Shown: positions 1-8,475 of the stretch, piece after piece
Layout: each line of letters starts with the position of its first letter
Position numbering within the stretch: position 1 is the first letter of the stretch
Assembly (NCBI RefSeq): GCF_016019935.1
Contig: NZ_JAECMT010000001.1
Coordinates: 186,022 to 250,021 of the forward strand
Source of the DNA: Paenibacillus sp. GSMTC-2017
GTDB lineage: Bacteria > Bacillota > Bacilli > Paenibacillales > Paenibacillaceae
Direction: 5' to 3'
DNA: 64,000 nt
Notes under the pieces: model-generated
What the model saw: only the letters and a program-made list of their open reading frames with translations
Databases searched by the model: none
What the model was told of the DNA's origin: nothing
Position numbers and translations under genes: made by a program

Positions 1-783
1 TTGCTTCTAGCTGATATATCGCATATCGCCGGACTAGTTGCTAGCGGAATTCATCCGAGTCCAATTGATCATGCTCACTTTACTACGACTAGTACTTATA
101 AGCAGCTATTTGGTCCGCGTGGTGGTCTAATAATGAGTGGACGCGACTGGGAAACTCGAATATCTGAGCGTTCGGAAACATTAGCCGATATCATTCAGCG
201 TGGTGTGTTTCCGCGCATGCAAGGCACACCGATATTAAGTGAGATAGCAGCCAAGGCACGCGCCTTGGCTATGATCAATACACCACAATTTCGTCTGCTC
301 GCAGGGAACATTGTAACGAACGCTCGTGTATTGGCAGAAGAGCTATCAGCTTTAGGCTATCGTGTACTGACTGGCGGAACTGATATTCATATGGTACTAG
401 TAGATATCGGTGAACGCGGGTTGTCGGGCACAATTGCCGAACGCGTACTTGAAGAGTGTGGGATCATTGTAAACAAGAACAAAATACCAAATGACAAAAG
501 AGGCTCGTTGATAACGAGTGGCATTCGATTTGGAACTAACACGCTAGCTTTGCGGGGCATGGATGCTACGAATATGAAAGACTGTGCGGCACTTATTGAC
601 AAGGTGCTTTCTAAAGTCGAGCCAATAGATGACACAGAATATAGACTCGACTCTTCTATCGTCGATGACGTGCAGTCTGAAGTCATGGCGCTCTGCAGAC
701 GTTATCCAATTCCGCAATATCCGCAGTGGACTACGTTTGATATGACAAACGAGGAGGCTAGAATTCAAAAAATGAGTATATAG
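1..783 (+). CDS. SHMT-like PLP enzyme, C-terminal part (5' truncated)
   Basis: Fold-type I PLP enzyme of the serine hydroxymethyltransferase family; the window starts inside the gene, so the N-terminal part is missing. Visible family marks are the cofactor-lysine region TTSTYKQLFGPRGG (residues about 29-42), the VNKNKIPND stretch and TSGIRFGT with the substrate-carboxylate arginine. The residue before the cofactor lysine is Tyr, where housekeeping SHMT has His (THKTL), and the following TL is QL. This divergence and the location 36 nt before an NRPS gene argue for a biosynthetic role rather than glycine/serine metabolism. Known cluster-borne relatives make beta-hydroxy-alpha-amino acids (L-threonine transaldolases such as ObiH) or alpha-methylserine (FmoH type). 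Which reaction applies here is inference. The first codon shown is internal, not a real start. Confidence 0.85.
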   Translation: MLLADISHIAGLVASGIHPSPIDHAHFTTTSTYKQLFGPRGGLIMSGRDWETRISERSETLADIIQRGVFPRMQGTPILSEIAAKARALAMINTPQFRLLAGNIVTNARVLAEELSALGYRVLTGGTDIHMVLVDIGERGLSGTIAERVLEECGIIVNKNKIPNDKRGSLITSGIRFGTNTLALRGMDATNMKDCAALIDKVLSKVEPIDDTEYRLDSSIVDDVQSEVMALCRRYPIPQYPQWTTFDMTNEEARIQKMSI

Positions 784-825
784 AGTTGTTGGATTAATAG
801 TTCTCTTTGAGAGTGGGTGATGTTT

Positions 826-3800
826 ATGAGTGAGATATCAGAACGTATATCAAAATTATCAGAAGAACGACAAGCACTTTTCAATACTTTACTATCGAAG
901 AGTAAATCAAATATAAATCGAATTTCACGATATATACGATCTGGAAATATTTCTATGTCGCATGCACAGAAGAGGCTATGGTTTATCGACGAGCTAGATC
1001 CGGGGAACCCAGCCTATACGTGTCCTGTGCCATTAAGGCTGCGAGGGCAACTAGACAAGCAAGCTCTAACAGATAGTCTAAGTGCAGTAGTCAGACGACA
1101 TGAGGTGCTCCGGACAATATATGATATGCATGATGGTCGTCCCATTCAGATCATTAATGAGGATATGCCTTTGCAGTTGCAGCATTTTGACTTCTCGAAT
1201 TTAGAGCCGACGGAGCAGCAAAATGCCATAGATCAGGTAATATTGCAAGACGCTACAACGCCGTTTAACCTGCGGCAAGGACCCATTATGCGTTCGATAC
1301 TCATTTGCCTAAATTCAGAGGAACATGTTTTGGTGGTAGACATTCATCATATCGCCAATGATCATTGGTCAATTGGTGTACTCTTTCGTGAACTCGCGGC
1401 TGTCTATAATGCGCGATTAGGAGTAGAGAGTCAAAGTTTATTAGAGTTGCCGATTCAATATGCCGACTACTCATTATGGCAGCGCGAGCGGTTGAAAGGT
1501 CCAATTGGTGTAGAGCTTCTTAACTTTTGGAAAAATAAGTTGCAAGATCTTCACGTTATCGATCTCCCGACAGATCATCCAAGGCCTGCGACTATATCGC
1601 ACCTTGGTGAGCAGAAACATTTTCAGTTAAAAAAAGAGTTAGTATCACGTTTGCAAGAACTCGCTAAAAAGGAGCACGCATCACTATTTATGGTGCTGCT
1701 AGCCGCGTTTAAAGTTGTACTCGCACGTTACACTGGTCAGACTGATATCTCATTAGGATGCTCCATAACGGGACGAGATCGAGCAGAACTCGAAGGATTA
1801 ATAGGCTTTTTTGTCAATACGATCATTCTGCGTACGCAATTTAACGATGATCCGAGTTTTTGTGAATTGTTGCAACGTGTGCGTACGAACACGCTAGAGG
1901 CATATGCTAATTCGGAGTACCCATTCGATCTACTTGTGCAGGCGCTTAATCCACATCGATCGGCAGACCGCAATCCTCTAGTTTCTGTGATGTTCATGTT
2001 GGATGAGACACCGTCGGAGGTTGCCGAATTTCATGACCTCAACGCTACTTGGATGGAGCCAAGCTTTATAACAACGAAGTTCGATATATTGTTGAGTACT
2101 CGGCCATCCGCAGATGGTATACACGGTCATGTGCAATACAGTACGGATCTTTTCGAGCCAGACACGATCGAGCGATTGATCGAACATTTTATGAATGTTC
2201 TCGAAGCGATCGCGAGTAATCCAGCGACATCCTTTTCAAGGTTACCCTTATTGAGTGAGAAGGAAAGAAACACAATACTGGTGAAATGGAACGACACAGA
2301 GGTGAACCTCTTATCGAATACAACTCTGCATGAGACATTTACAAGCGTAGTAGAAAAGCAGAGCAATGCTACAGCAATTATAACTGGTAATCAAACCTAT
2401 TGTTATGCTGATCTTGACGCAGCTGCAGAAAGCTTGTCGTCGTACATTCGTGGTGTATGTACGAAACCAGAAACATTGATAGCTATCTTGCTGGAACGAT
2501 CACCGGAATTTATCATATCGATTCTTGCTGTACTTAAATCTGGATGTGCATATGTACCACTTGATCCTGCACATTACACTGATGAGCATCTTATTAATAC
2601 AATGAGACAGGTTGGTTCTCAGATTCTTGTCTGTCGACGTAAGAACGCGCCAGGTGTAATACTTAACGAATCTATTCGGACGATATTCATAGATGATTTC
2701 GCCCGAGACGAAATGAATCTTCAAAGAACCGACGAGCCGGCAGATAGCCTAAATCTCCTCGCTTTAGCACAGACACACGAAAAATCACCTTCAAACGATA
2801 AACAACATGAACTTACCAATAGCGATTCACTTTCCTATGTTATCTGCAGTTCCGGCTCTACCGGAAGAGCTAAAGCAATAGCAATTAGACATGGTGGTGT
2901 ACTTAATAACATTCTCGACTTAAATCAACGATTCGCAGTAGGTCCCGATGATCGAGTACTCTTTCTTTCATCACCCAGCTTCGATATGTCTGTCTATGAA
3001 ACGCTGGGCATACTTATCGCGGGAGGGGCGCTGGTAATTCCAGAATCTTCTTCGCTTAAAGAACCTACACACTGGTTGAATTTGCTGATCAAAAACGAAG
3101 TGACAATATGGAATTCAGCACCAGCATTGCTTGAACTACTAGTCGCGGAACTGGAGCGAGCGAATCATATATTTCTCCCAAAACTACGTTTGGTAATGCT
3201 TGGCGGCGACTGGATCCCGGTGTCATTGCCTGATCGTTTACGCGTGTATGCACCTGATGTGAGCGTCATTGCTCTTGGCGGTGCTACAGAAGCATCCATT
3301 CATTCAACAATCTATCCGGTGGATAAGACTGACGAGAGTTGGACTAGTATACCGTACGGAAAGCCGATGGCAAATCAACGTGTTTATGTTCTTGATCGCT
3401 GGATGCAGCCAGTTCCTATAGGAGTTCCCGGAGAACTGTACATCGGAGGTATTGGCCTTGCACGTGGATACATCGGACTACCAGAACTCACTTCTGAGCG
3501 CTTCGTCGAGAGTACCTTGTTAGATCAGCAACCAGAGCGTCTATTTAGAACAGGTGATCTTGCGAGGTGGCATCGAGATGGTGTTCTTGAGCTTATTGGA
3601 CGTATAGATTTTCAGGCGAAGGTTCATGGGCTGCGTGTAGATTTGAGTGATATTGAATCTGCACTGTGCTCTTGTGAAGGCATCAAAGAAGCAGTCGTCG
3701 TCGCAAGCAGCAATGATAAACGTGGCGCGTCATTGACGGCGTATTATGTACCAATATCGGGTAGAGAAGTTAAAGGGACAGAGTTGCGTAAGAATCTCAC

Positions 3801-4905
3801 GCAGATTTTACCGATATATATGATCCCTTCTTCATTTCGAAAAATCGACAGTCTTCCAAAGAATAGAAACGGGAAAGTGGATCGACTCGCTCTGACCAAA
3901 ACTACATCACACTCAAACGTAGCGACAAGGCAGGAACCGACGGACACTCTCGAGGCTCGGATTTTAACTTCGTGGAAACAAATTTTGGGGATTGATGATA
4001 TTGGAATCGATGACGATTTTTTCGAAATAGGTGGCGATTCGTTCTCTGCAATTCGACTTTCGCGCAGCATCGAAGGTGGACTGCCTGTTGTAGAACTATT
4101 TAAGCATCGCACAGTTCGTATGTTAGCGAACTATTTGAAATACTCAAGTTTATATGAGGTTGAGTTGTTGCATCAGTTAACGCCAACATCAGGTCAGAAC
4201 ACCATTTCGTTGGTGTGCATCCCGTATGGCGGTGGGAATGTTTCTGTCTATCAATCGCTAGCCGATAGGATCCCATCACACATAGCACTCTGGTCAGTTG
4301 CTCTGCCGGGGCATGATCCGGGTCGAATTGGTGAAGCGTTTGCATCGTGGGAAGATGTAGCTGATGGCTGTTGCCGCGAGATTATGAAGAAGATCGAAGG
4401 TCCAATAGCAATTTATGGTCAATGTTCTGGATCGTCCATAGCAGTTTATCTCGCACATTTATTGGAAGAGCGTGGACGTGATGTTCGCGCTGTATATGTA
4501 GGTGCCGCCTTACCTGATATCGATCCGTCGGGCACCACGGAACGTGGTAGTTCTACATCAGACGACGAGTTACAGATGTATCTTAAGATGATAGGTGGAT
4601 TCGATGGCGCGCTCGATGGCGTAGAGATGAAGGAAATTATCGCAGCAGTAAGACATGATATGTTGGAGCACGCACATTTTTTCGAAAAAAGCTATCGAGA
4701 ACCACTTATTAAGCTGAATGCTCCACTTCATTGTTTATTAGGCGAATCTGACATCATAACAAACGCACAGGAAGATCGTGCTTTGGATTGGAAGTTCTTT
4801 GCATTAGACGTTAGGAGTTCAAAGATCTCGCAAGGAAATCACTATTTCGTCAAGCATGAAGCCTTACAAATAGCTAATCTATTGGCTGCCGAACATCCGT
4901 TGTAA
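826..4905 (+). CDS. NRPS, C-A-T-TE, Cys-nucleophile thioesterase
   Basis: Complete terminal-type NRPS module of about 1360 residues. The condensation domain (about 50-480) carries HHIANDHWS, with His in place of the usual Gly after the Asp. The adenylation domain (about 500-1010) has CSSGSTGRAKA and FDMS motifs. My hand-read pocket is D-M-Y-N-M-G-L-I-H, nearest to the Thr code DFWNIGMVH, so Thr or a beta-hydroxy amino acid is a tentative guess. The carrier domain has FFEIGGDSFS. The C-terminal alpha/beta-hydrolase TE has YGQCSGS where GxSxG is expected, so residue about 1200 (codon 4423-4425) is a Cys nucleophile. ATG 826 is preferred because GGTGAT (816-821) can pair with 16S rRNA; GTG 817 and ATG 820 are alternatives. 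It presumably receives the chain from upstream modules and releases it. Confidence 0.9.
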   Translation: MSEISERISKLSEERQALFNTLLSKSKSNINRISRYIRSGNISMSHAQKRLWFIDELDPGNPAYTCPVPLRLRGQLDKQALTDSLSAVVRRHEVLRTIYDMHDGRPIQIINEDMPLQLQHFDFSNLEPTEQQNAIDQVILQDATTPFNLRQGPIMRSILICLNSEEHVLVVDIHHIANDHWSIGVLFRELAAVYNARLGVESQSLLELPIQYADYSLWQRERLKGPIGVELLNFWKNKLQDLHVIDLPTDHPRPATISHLGEQKHFQLKKELVSRLQELAKKEHASLFMVLLAAFKVVLARYTGQTDISLGCSITGRDRAELEGLIGFFVNTIILRTQFNDDPSFCELLQRVRTNTLEAYANSEYPFDLLVQALNPHRSADRNPLVSVMFMLDETPSEVAEFHDLNATWMEPSFITTKFDILLSTRPSADGIHGHVQYSTDLFEPDTIERLIEHFMNVLEAIASNPATSFSRLPLLSEKERNTILVKWNDTEVNLLSNTTLHETFTSVVEKQSNATAIITGNQTYCYADLDAAAESLSSYIRGVCTKPETLIAILLERSPEFIISILAVLKSGCAYVPLDPAHYTDEHLINTMRQVGSQILVCRRKNAPGVILNESIRTIFIDDFARDEMNLQRTDEPADSLNLLALAQTHEKSPSNDKQHELTNSDSLSYVICSSGSTGRAKAIAIRHGGVLNNILDLNQRFAVGPDDRVLFLSSPSFDMSVYETLGILIAGGALVIPESSSLKEPTHWLNLLIKNEVTIWNSAPALLELLVAELERANHIFLPKLRLVMLGGDWIPVSLPDRLRVYAPDVSVIALGGATEASIHSTIYPVDKTDESWTSIPYGKPMANQRVYVLDRWMQPVPIGVPGELYIGGIGLARGYIGLPELTSERFVESTLLDQQPERLFRTGDLARWHRDGVLELIGRIDFQAKVHGLRVDLSDIESALCSCEGIKEAVVVASSNDKRGASLTAYYVPISGREVKGTELRKNLTQILPIYMIPSSFRKIDSLPKNRNGKVDRLALTKTTSHSNVATRQEPTDTLEARILTSWKQILGIDDIGIDDDFFEIGGDSFSAIRLSRSIEGGLPVVELFKHRTVRMLANYLKYSSLYEVELLHQLTPTSGQNTISLVCIPYGGGNVSVYQSLADRIPSHIALWSVALPGHDPGRIGEAFASWEDVADGCCREIMKKIEGPIAIYGQCSGSSIAVYLAHLLEERGRDVRAVYVGAALPDIDPSGTTERGSSTSDDELQMYLKMIGGFDGALDGVEMKEIIAAVRHDMLEHAHFFEKSYREPLIKLNAPLHCLLGESDIITNAQEDRALDWKFFALDVRSSKISQGNHYFVKHEALQIANLLAAEHPL

Positions 4906-4939
4906 TCTACCCGACCACTTATAGAAAGAAGGTATCTGC

Positions 4940-6958
4940 ATGGCCAATATAACAAATATCGATAATTTTATAAAGTCACTTAGTCATCTCTCCTCACAGG
5001 AACGCGCGCGAGTTCTTGCTCGTTTGCGTACTGAGAAGGCACGTGATTTCTCGACTTTTTCTAGCGAAGAATCGACGCTTCGGCGCGTGGTTAATCCGGA
5101 ACCAATCGCTTCTTTCTGGCAGGAGCAGATGTGGTATTTGGAACAACTCGCACCTGACTTGCCGACTTACAATGTCCCGTTTCGTTTCAATTTACAAGGG
5201 CCACTTAATGTGATGGCGCTAACTGCGGCGCTTAACGAGATTGAACGACGACATGAATCGTTAAGAACGACATTACATCTTCGCCTTGGAAAGGTTGTTC
5301 AGGTCATCGCACCAGCAAGTTCTTTGAAACTATCTGTGACTGATTTAAGTGAAGAGAGCGATCCTGATCATTCAGCTGCCGAGATTGCGAAAAAATTCAT
5401 GCAGACCTCTTTAAATCTTGCTGAGGGGCCGCTTTATCGCGTGCATCTCTTACAACTTGACAAGGCTCGGCATAAGCATGTTCTACTTTGGGTCGGGAGT
5501 CATGCAGTCGCAGATGGATGGTCGCTCGGGATAATCATTCGCGAGTTAATCTCGCTATATGGCTCTTTTTCTCGAGGAGAGGAACCTGATCTTGATGAGC
5601 TTCCCATTCAGTTCGGTGATTTTGCTGTCTGGCAGCGCGAAAGTCTCTCTGGTGAGGCGTATGATCGTATCTTAAATTACTGGAGAGAGCAGCTGAAAGG
5701 CTGTGATCCGTTAACCGTAGAAACTGATTTTCCAAGGCCATCTATTCAGAGTATGAGGGGGAGCACAAGTCGTTTTTTTATTTCGCAACAGACAGCTAGT
5801 AGGTTAACGAACCTCAGCAAGCGTTTTCAGGTCACACCGTTTACCATACTACTTGCGGCATATCAGTTACTACTCGTAAGTCGTACTGGACAAGAAGAAT
5901 GTGTACTAGGCACTGGAATTACCGGACGAACGAAATCGGAACTAGAAGCTCTAATCGGATCTTTCGTAAACATCATCGTAATTCGTACAGATATGTCGGG
6001 TGATCCAACTTTCATTGAGCTGATGAATCGAGTTCGGAATGTGACACTGGATGCCATTGCACATCAGGATCTCCCGTTCGGTAAACTGATTCAAGAGCTT
6101 GCTCCAGAGCGAGATCCTAGTCGACCGCCGTTGTGTCAAACGATGTTTCTGTATGGCAGTACTCCTCTACTGGATAAAGATATAAAACTGACGACTGATC
6201 TTGGTTTAAGCTGGGATGGTGTTTCGACGTCGACCGTGAAATTCGATTTCGAACTAGCTATTGACGAACATCCTAATGGTCTATTGGGACGATTTGACTA
6301 TTGCATCGATCTTTTCCGGAAGGAAACTGCGGAGGCTTTTTGCAACGATTTTGTGCAAATTGTCGAGGCGATCGCTCAGCAACCCGAATTACGACTGTCT
6401 GAGCTTTGTCCGATGATTTATAAAAAGATAACAAAAGTCAATCACACATCGGGCGACAGTGTAAACATAAAACAATCGACAAATTTTACTTATGAATCTG
6501 CTAAAGCAGAAATGACCACTATAGAAACCGAGATAGCGAAGGCGTGGTCAATCGCACTCGGCTTCGATCATATACAAAGAACTGACGAATTCTTTGCTAT
6601 AGGAGGACACTCGGTTATGGCAGCACAGATGGTGGCGCAGTTCCGTGAACAATTCGATATTGATTTGACGCTAAAGCATTTTTTAGAAAATACAACTGTT
6701 TGTTCGCTTGCTAATGTAATCGAACAATTGACAATTAAACTATCAGATCAAGAGTATGTACGATCTCTGCTCGATCGCGTTGAACAGTTATCCGAGGCTG
6801 AAGTTATCGCTTTGATTGAGCAGCATGAGAAGATAGAACCGGCTTCCTTGCAGCAAGAGACGGCATATAGTATCGAAGATACTGATCAGCAGATATCACA
6901 GAATATGAAAAAAAATCGATTTAGTGAATCAGATCTACCGAAGGAACGGCAATGCTGA
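4940..6958 (+). CDS. NRPS, C-T didomain without an A domain
   Basis: A 672-residue protein with a short docking-like N-terminus, a full condensation domain (about 55-480) and a carrier domain (about 535-610; FFAIGGHSVMA). No adenylation domain lies between them, so the carrier must be loaded by another protein. The condensation signature reads SHAVADGWS: the first His of HHxxxDG is Ser, while the second, catalytic His and the DG are kept. The C-terminal 60 residues are charged and low-complexity, perhaps a docking tail. It starts 34 nt after the previous gene with AGAAGG upstream, and its stop overlaps the start of the thioesterase gene (ATGCTGA), indicating translational coupling. Possible loaders are the T-less A domains at 14292 and 26243 or the PaaK-like ligase at 21530. 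Confidence 0.9.
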   Translation: MANITNIDNFIKSLSHLSSQERARVLARLRTEKARDFSTFSSEESTLRRVVNPEPIASFWQEQMWYLEQLAPDLPTYNVPFRFNLQGPLNVMALTAALNEIERRHESLRTTLHLRLGKVVQVIAPASSLKLSVTDLSEESDPDHSAAEIAKKFMQTSLNLAEGPLYRVHLLQLDKARHKHVLLWVGSHAVADGWSLGIIIRELISLYGSFSRGEEPDLDELPIQFGDFAVWQRESLSGEAYDRILNYWREQLKGCDPLTVETDFPRPSIQSMRGSTSRFFISQQTASRLTNLSKRFQVTPFTILLAAYQLLLVSRTGQEECVLGTGITGRTKSELEALIGSFVNIIVIRTDMSGDPTFIELMNRVRNVTLDAIAHQDLPFGKLIQELAPERDPSRPPLCQTMFLYGSTPLLDKDIKLTTDLGLSWDGVSTSTVKFDFELAIDEHPNGLLGRFDYCIDLFRKETAEAFCNDFVQIVEAIAQQPELRLSELCPMIYKKITKVNHTSGDSVNIKQSTNFTYESAKAEMTTIETEIAKAWSIALGFDHIQRTDEFFAIGGHSVMAAQMVAQFREQFDIDLTLKHFLENTTVCSLANVIEQLTIKLSDQEYVRSLLDRVEQLSEAEVIALIEQHEKIEPASLQQETAYSIEDTDQQISQNMKKNRFSESDLPKERQC

Positions 6959-7701
6959 TGGCAAAGTCGACAAACTGGTTACTTCGACAACCCAATCCTC
7001 ATGTTGAGGCAAGATTATTTTGTTTCTCGTTCGCTGGAATTGGCGCTTCGGCATATCGTCTTTGGCCGATATTTTCAGGAAAATTCGAGGTATGTCCAGT
7101 GCAACTTCCTGGACGTGAGAACAGAGCTGGTGAATTACCATATAAGGATATAGAAGACTTAACAAACGATCTGCTTCCTGCACTTCTTCCCTTTCTTGAT
7201 CGCCCGTATGCTCTATTTGGGCATTGCATGGGGGCACTATTGGTACATGATCTTACTTTAAAGCTTAAGCAACAAAATGTTCGAATGCCTGAACATCTCT
7301 ACGTCTCTGCATCGCGCGCACCACATTCGAGTCATCGTGGGCCTGTACATTTGGCTCTGTCGGATGAAGAGTTAGCGAGTAACTTGCAGAACACTAATTT
7401 GGCACTTAGTGATCCGAAGTTGTCGGCAATACTTCTGCCACACACCATCCAGCTTCTTCGCAATGATCTCGCAATGTGTGATCGTTATCAACCTTCACCG
7501 AGCGTAATATCCTGTCCGATCACGACCTTCGCGTGGCGAAATGATCAAGGCATGCCATTTGCGGAGTTGCAGGGCTGGCGTGCTTATAGCGATGTGACGG
7601 AGTACCTCGTAGATGGAGATCACTTCGCAGTGCAGAACGAGTCGAACACATTACTTCCAATTATTGATGCTGACTTTGCGCAGGTAAACGCAAAAAAATG
7701 A
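6952..7701 (+). CDS. Type II thioesterase with Cys nucleophile
   Basis: Stand-alone alpha/beta-hydrolase of the GrsT/SrfAD type II thioesterase family, 249 residues, the normal length. The family normally removes wrong or stalled acyl groups from carrier domains. The oxyanion region FSFAGIGAS is near residue 26 and PGRENR near 53. The nucleophile elbow reads GHCMG (90-94), so Cys92 (codon 7225-7227) replaces the usual Ser. An Asp lies in FAWRNDQ and the catalytic His in DGDHFAV. The start overlaps the previous stop by 7 nt, so the two are probably co-translated. Cys-type nucleophiles occur in some NRPS release TEs, but I know of few in type II enzymes. It could edit the trans-loaded carriers of this cluster or act as an acyltransferase; that choice is inference. 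Confidence 0.88.
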   Translation: MLMAKSTNWLLRQPNPHVEARLFCFSFAGIGASAYRLWPIFSGKFEVCPVQLPGRENRAGELPYKDIEDLTNDLLPALLPFLDRPYALFGHCMGALLVHDLTLKLKQQNVRMPEHLYVSASRAPHSSHRGPVHLALSDEELASNLQNTNLALSDPKLSAILLPHTIQLLRNDLAMCDRYQPSPSVISCPITTFAWRNDQGMPFAELQGWRAYSDVTEYLVDGDHFAVQNESNTLLPIIDADFAQVNAKK

Positions 7702-7735
7702 TTTAACAAAATATAATATTAAATTGGAGAATAAC

Positions 7736-8308
7736 ATGAACGATGACAGTGGGAAGGTTATAGCAAGCAGTGAGATATTGCCGTTTCAACATATCGTCTC
7801 TGCATTAGAAGATTTTGATGAAGTGCGCGAAGCTCAAGTGTTTCAGGTTGGAAGCGACTCAAGTGAACGATTGGTTGCGTTACTGGTTCCTGTGAGTGAA
7901 ACTATAGCATTCTCTTTGTTACGGCGGCAACTGCATGAGGTATCGTCTGAGGTGCCAGTACCAGCAGAGTTGATTATAGTCGATTCGATCGACAAGAATA
8001 CTCCGCTAAGTGAACAATTGGATTTGTACGATAAATTCTTCAAGCAGGAATCTGCCTACGTTAAGCCATGCAATGCTATCGAGTCTTACCTCGTAAGACT
8101 ATGGGGGGAGTTGCTCCCAGTGGGAAGAATCAGTGTTACAGATGACTTTTTTGCGCTAGGCGGACACTCACTGCTTGTAGCGAAGATGCACTTTATGATC
8201 GAACGTGATATGGGAATCTACATGAATTTTGAACTTATGTTGCGTACTAGCGTGCTCTCAGAGTTGGCACAAATAATAACACAGATGAAGCATGAATCTA
8301 AGCTGTGA
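7736..8308 (+). CDS. A-domain tail-like/carrier protein (A'-T)
   Basis: Small protein of 191 residues. Residues about 10-105 resemble the C-terminal subdomain of an adenylation domain (VREAQVF, LVALLVP, LLRRQL) but lack the catalytic Lys of the NGKxDR motif; the equivalent stretch is KNTPLSEQLDLY. Residues about 110-190 form a carrier domain with FFALGGHSLL and the phosphopantetheine Ser. It is therefore a free carrier with a degenerate adenylation tail and needs loading in trans. ATG 7736 is chosen because GGAG at 7726-7729 is well spaced; the in-frame TTG at 7724 would overlap that site. It lies 34 nt after the thioesterase gene, in the same presumed operon. Confidence 0.82.
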   Translation: MNDDSGKVIASSEILPFQHIVSALEDFDEVREAQVFQVGSDSSERLVALLVPVSETIAFSLLRRQLHEVSSEVPVPAELIIVDSIDKNTPLSEQLDLYDKFFKQESAYVKPCNAIESYLVRLWGELLPVGRISVTDDFFALGGHSLLVAKMHFMIERDMGIYMNFELMLRTSVLSELAQIITQMKHESKL

Positions 8309-8352
8309 ATGAAAATATTACCTCACTATTATTATTAAAATGGATATGTACT

Positions 8353-8403
8353 TGACTAACACATCTATCGGTACTTGTAGTGTCAACTTCAATAATGTTA
8401 GTC
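8353..8403 (+). promoter_or_regulatory. Inverted repeat in a leader within the NRPS cluster
   Basis: GACTAAC (8354-8360) and GTTAGTC (8397-8403) form an inverted repeat in the 167-nt gap before the Cy-A-T gene. TTGACT at 8353 could be a -35 element, but no good -10 box follows. It could be an operator, a weak hairpin or chance. Confidence 0.25.
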
Positions 8404-8475
8404 AGTTTGGCATGTGCCTGGTTGACCACCGGATACTTCCTTATTTTATTGAAAGTTAAGAGGAGGAAATTGTTT

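Noticed and set aside
8380-8475. N-terminal hydrophobic extension of the Cy-A-T protein
   Set aside because: AGGAGG at 8461-8466 directly serves ATG 8476 and the extension has no match to Cy domain starts.
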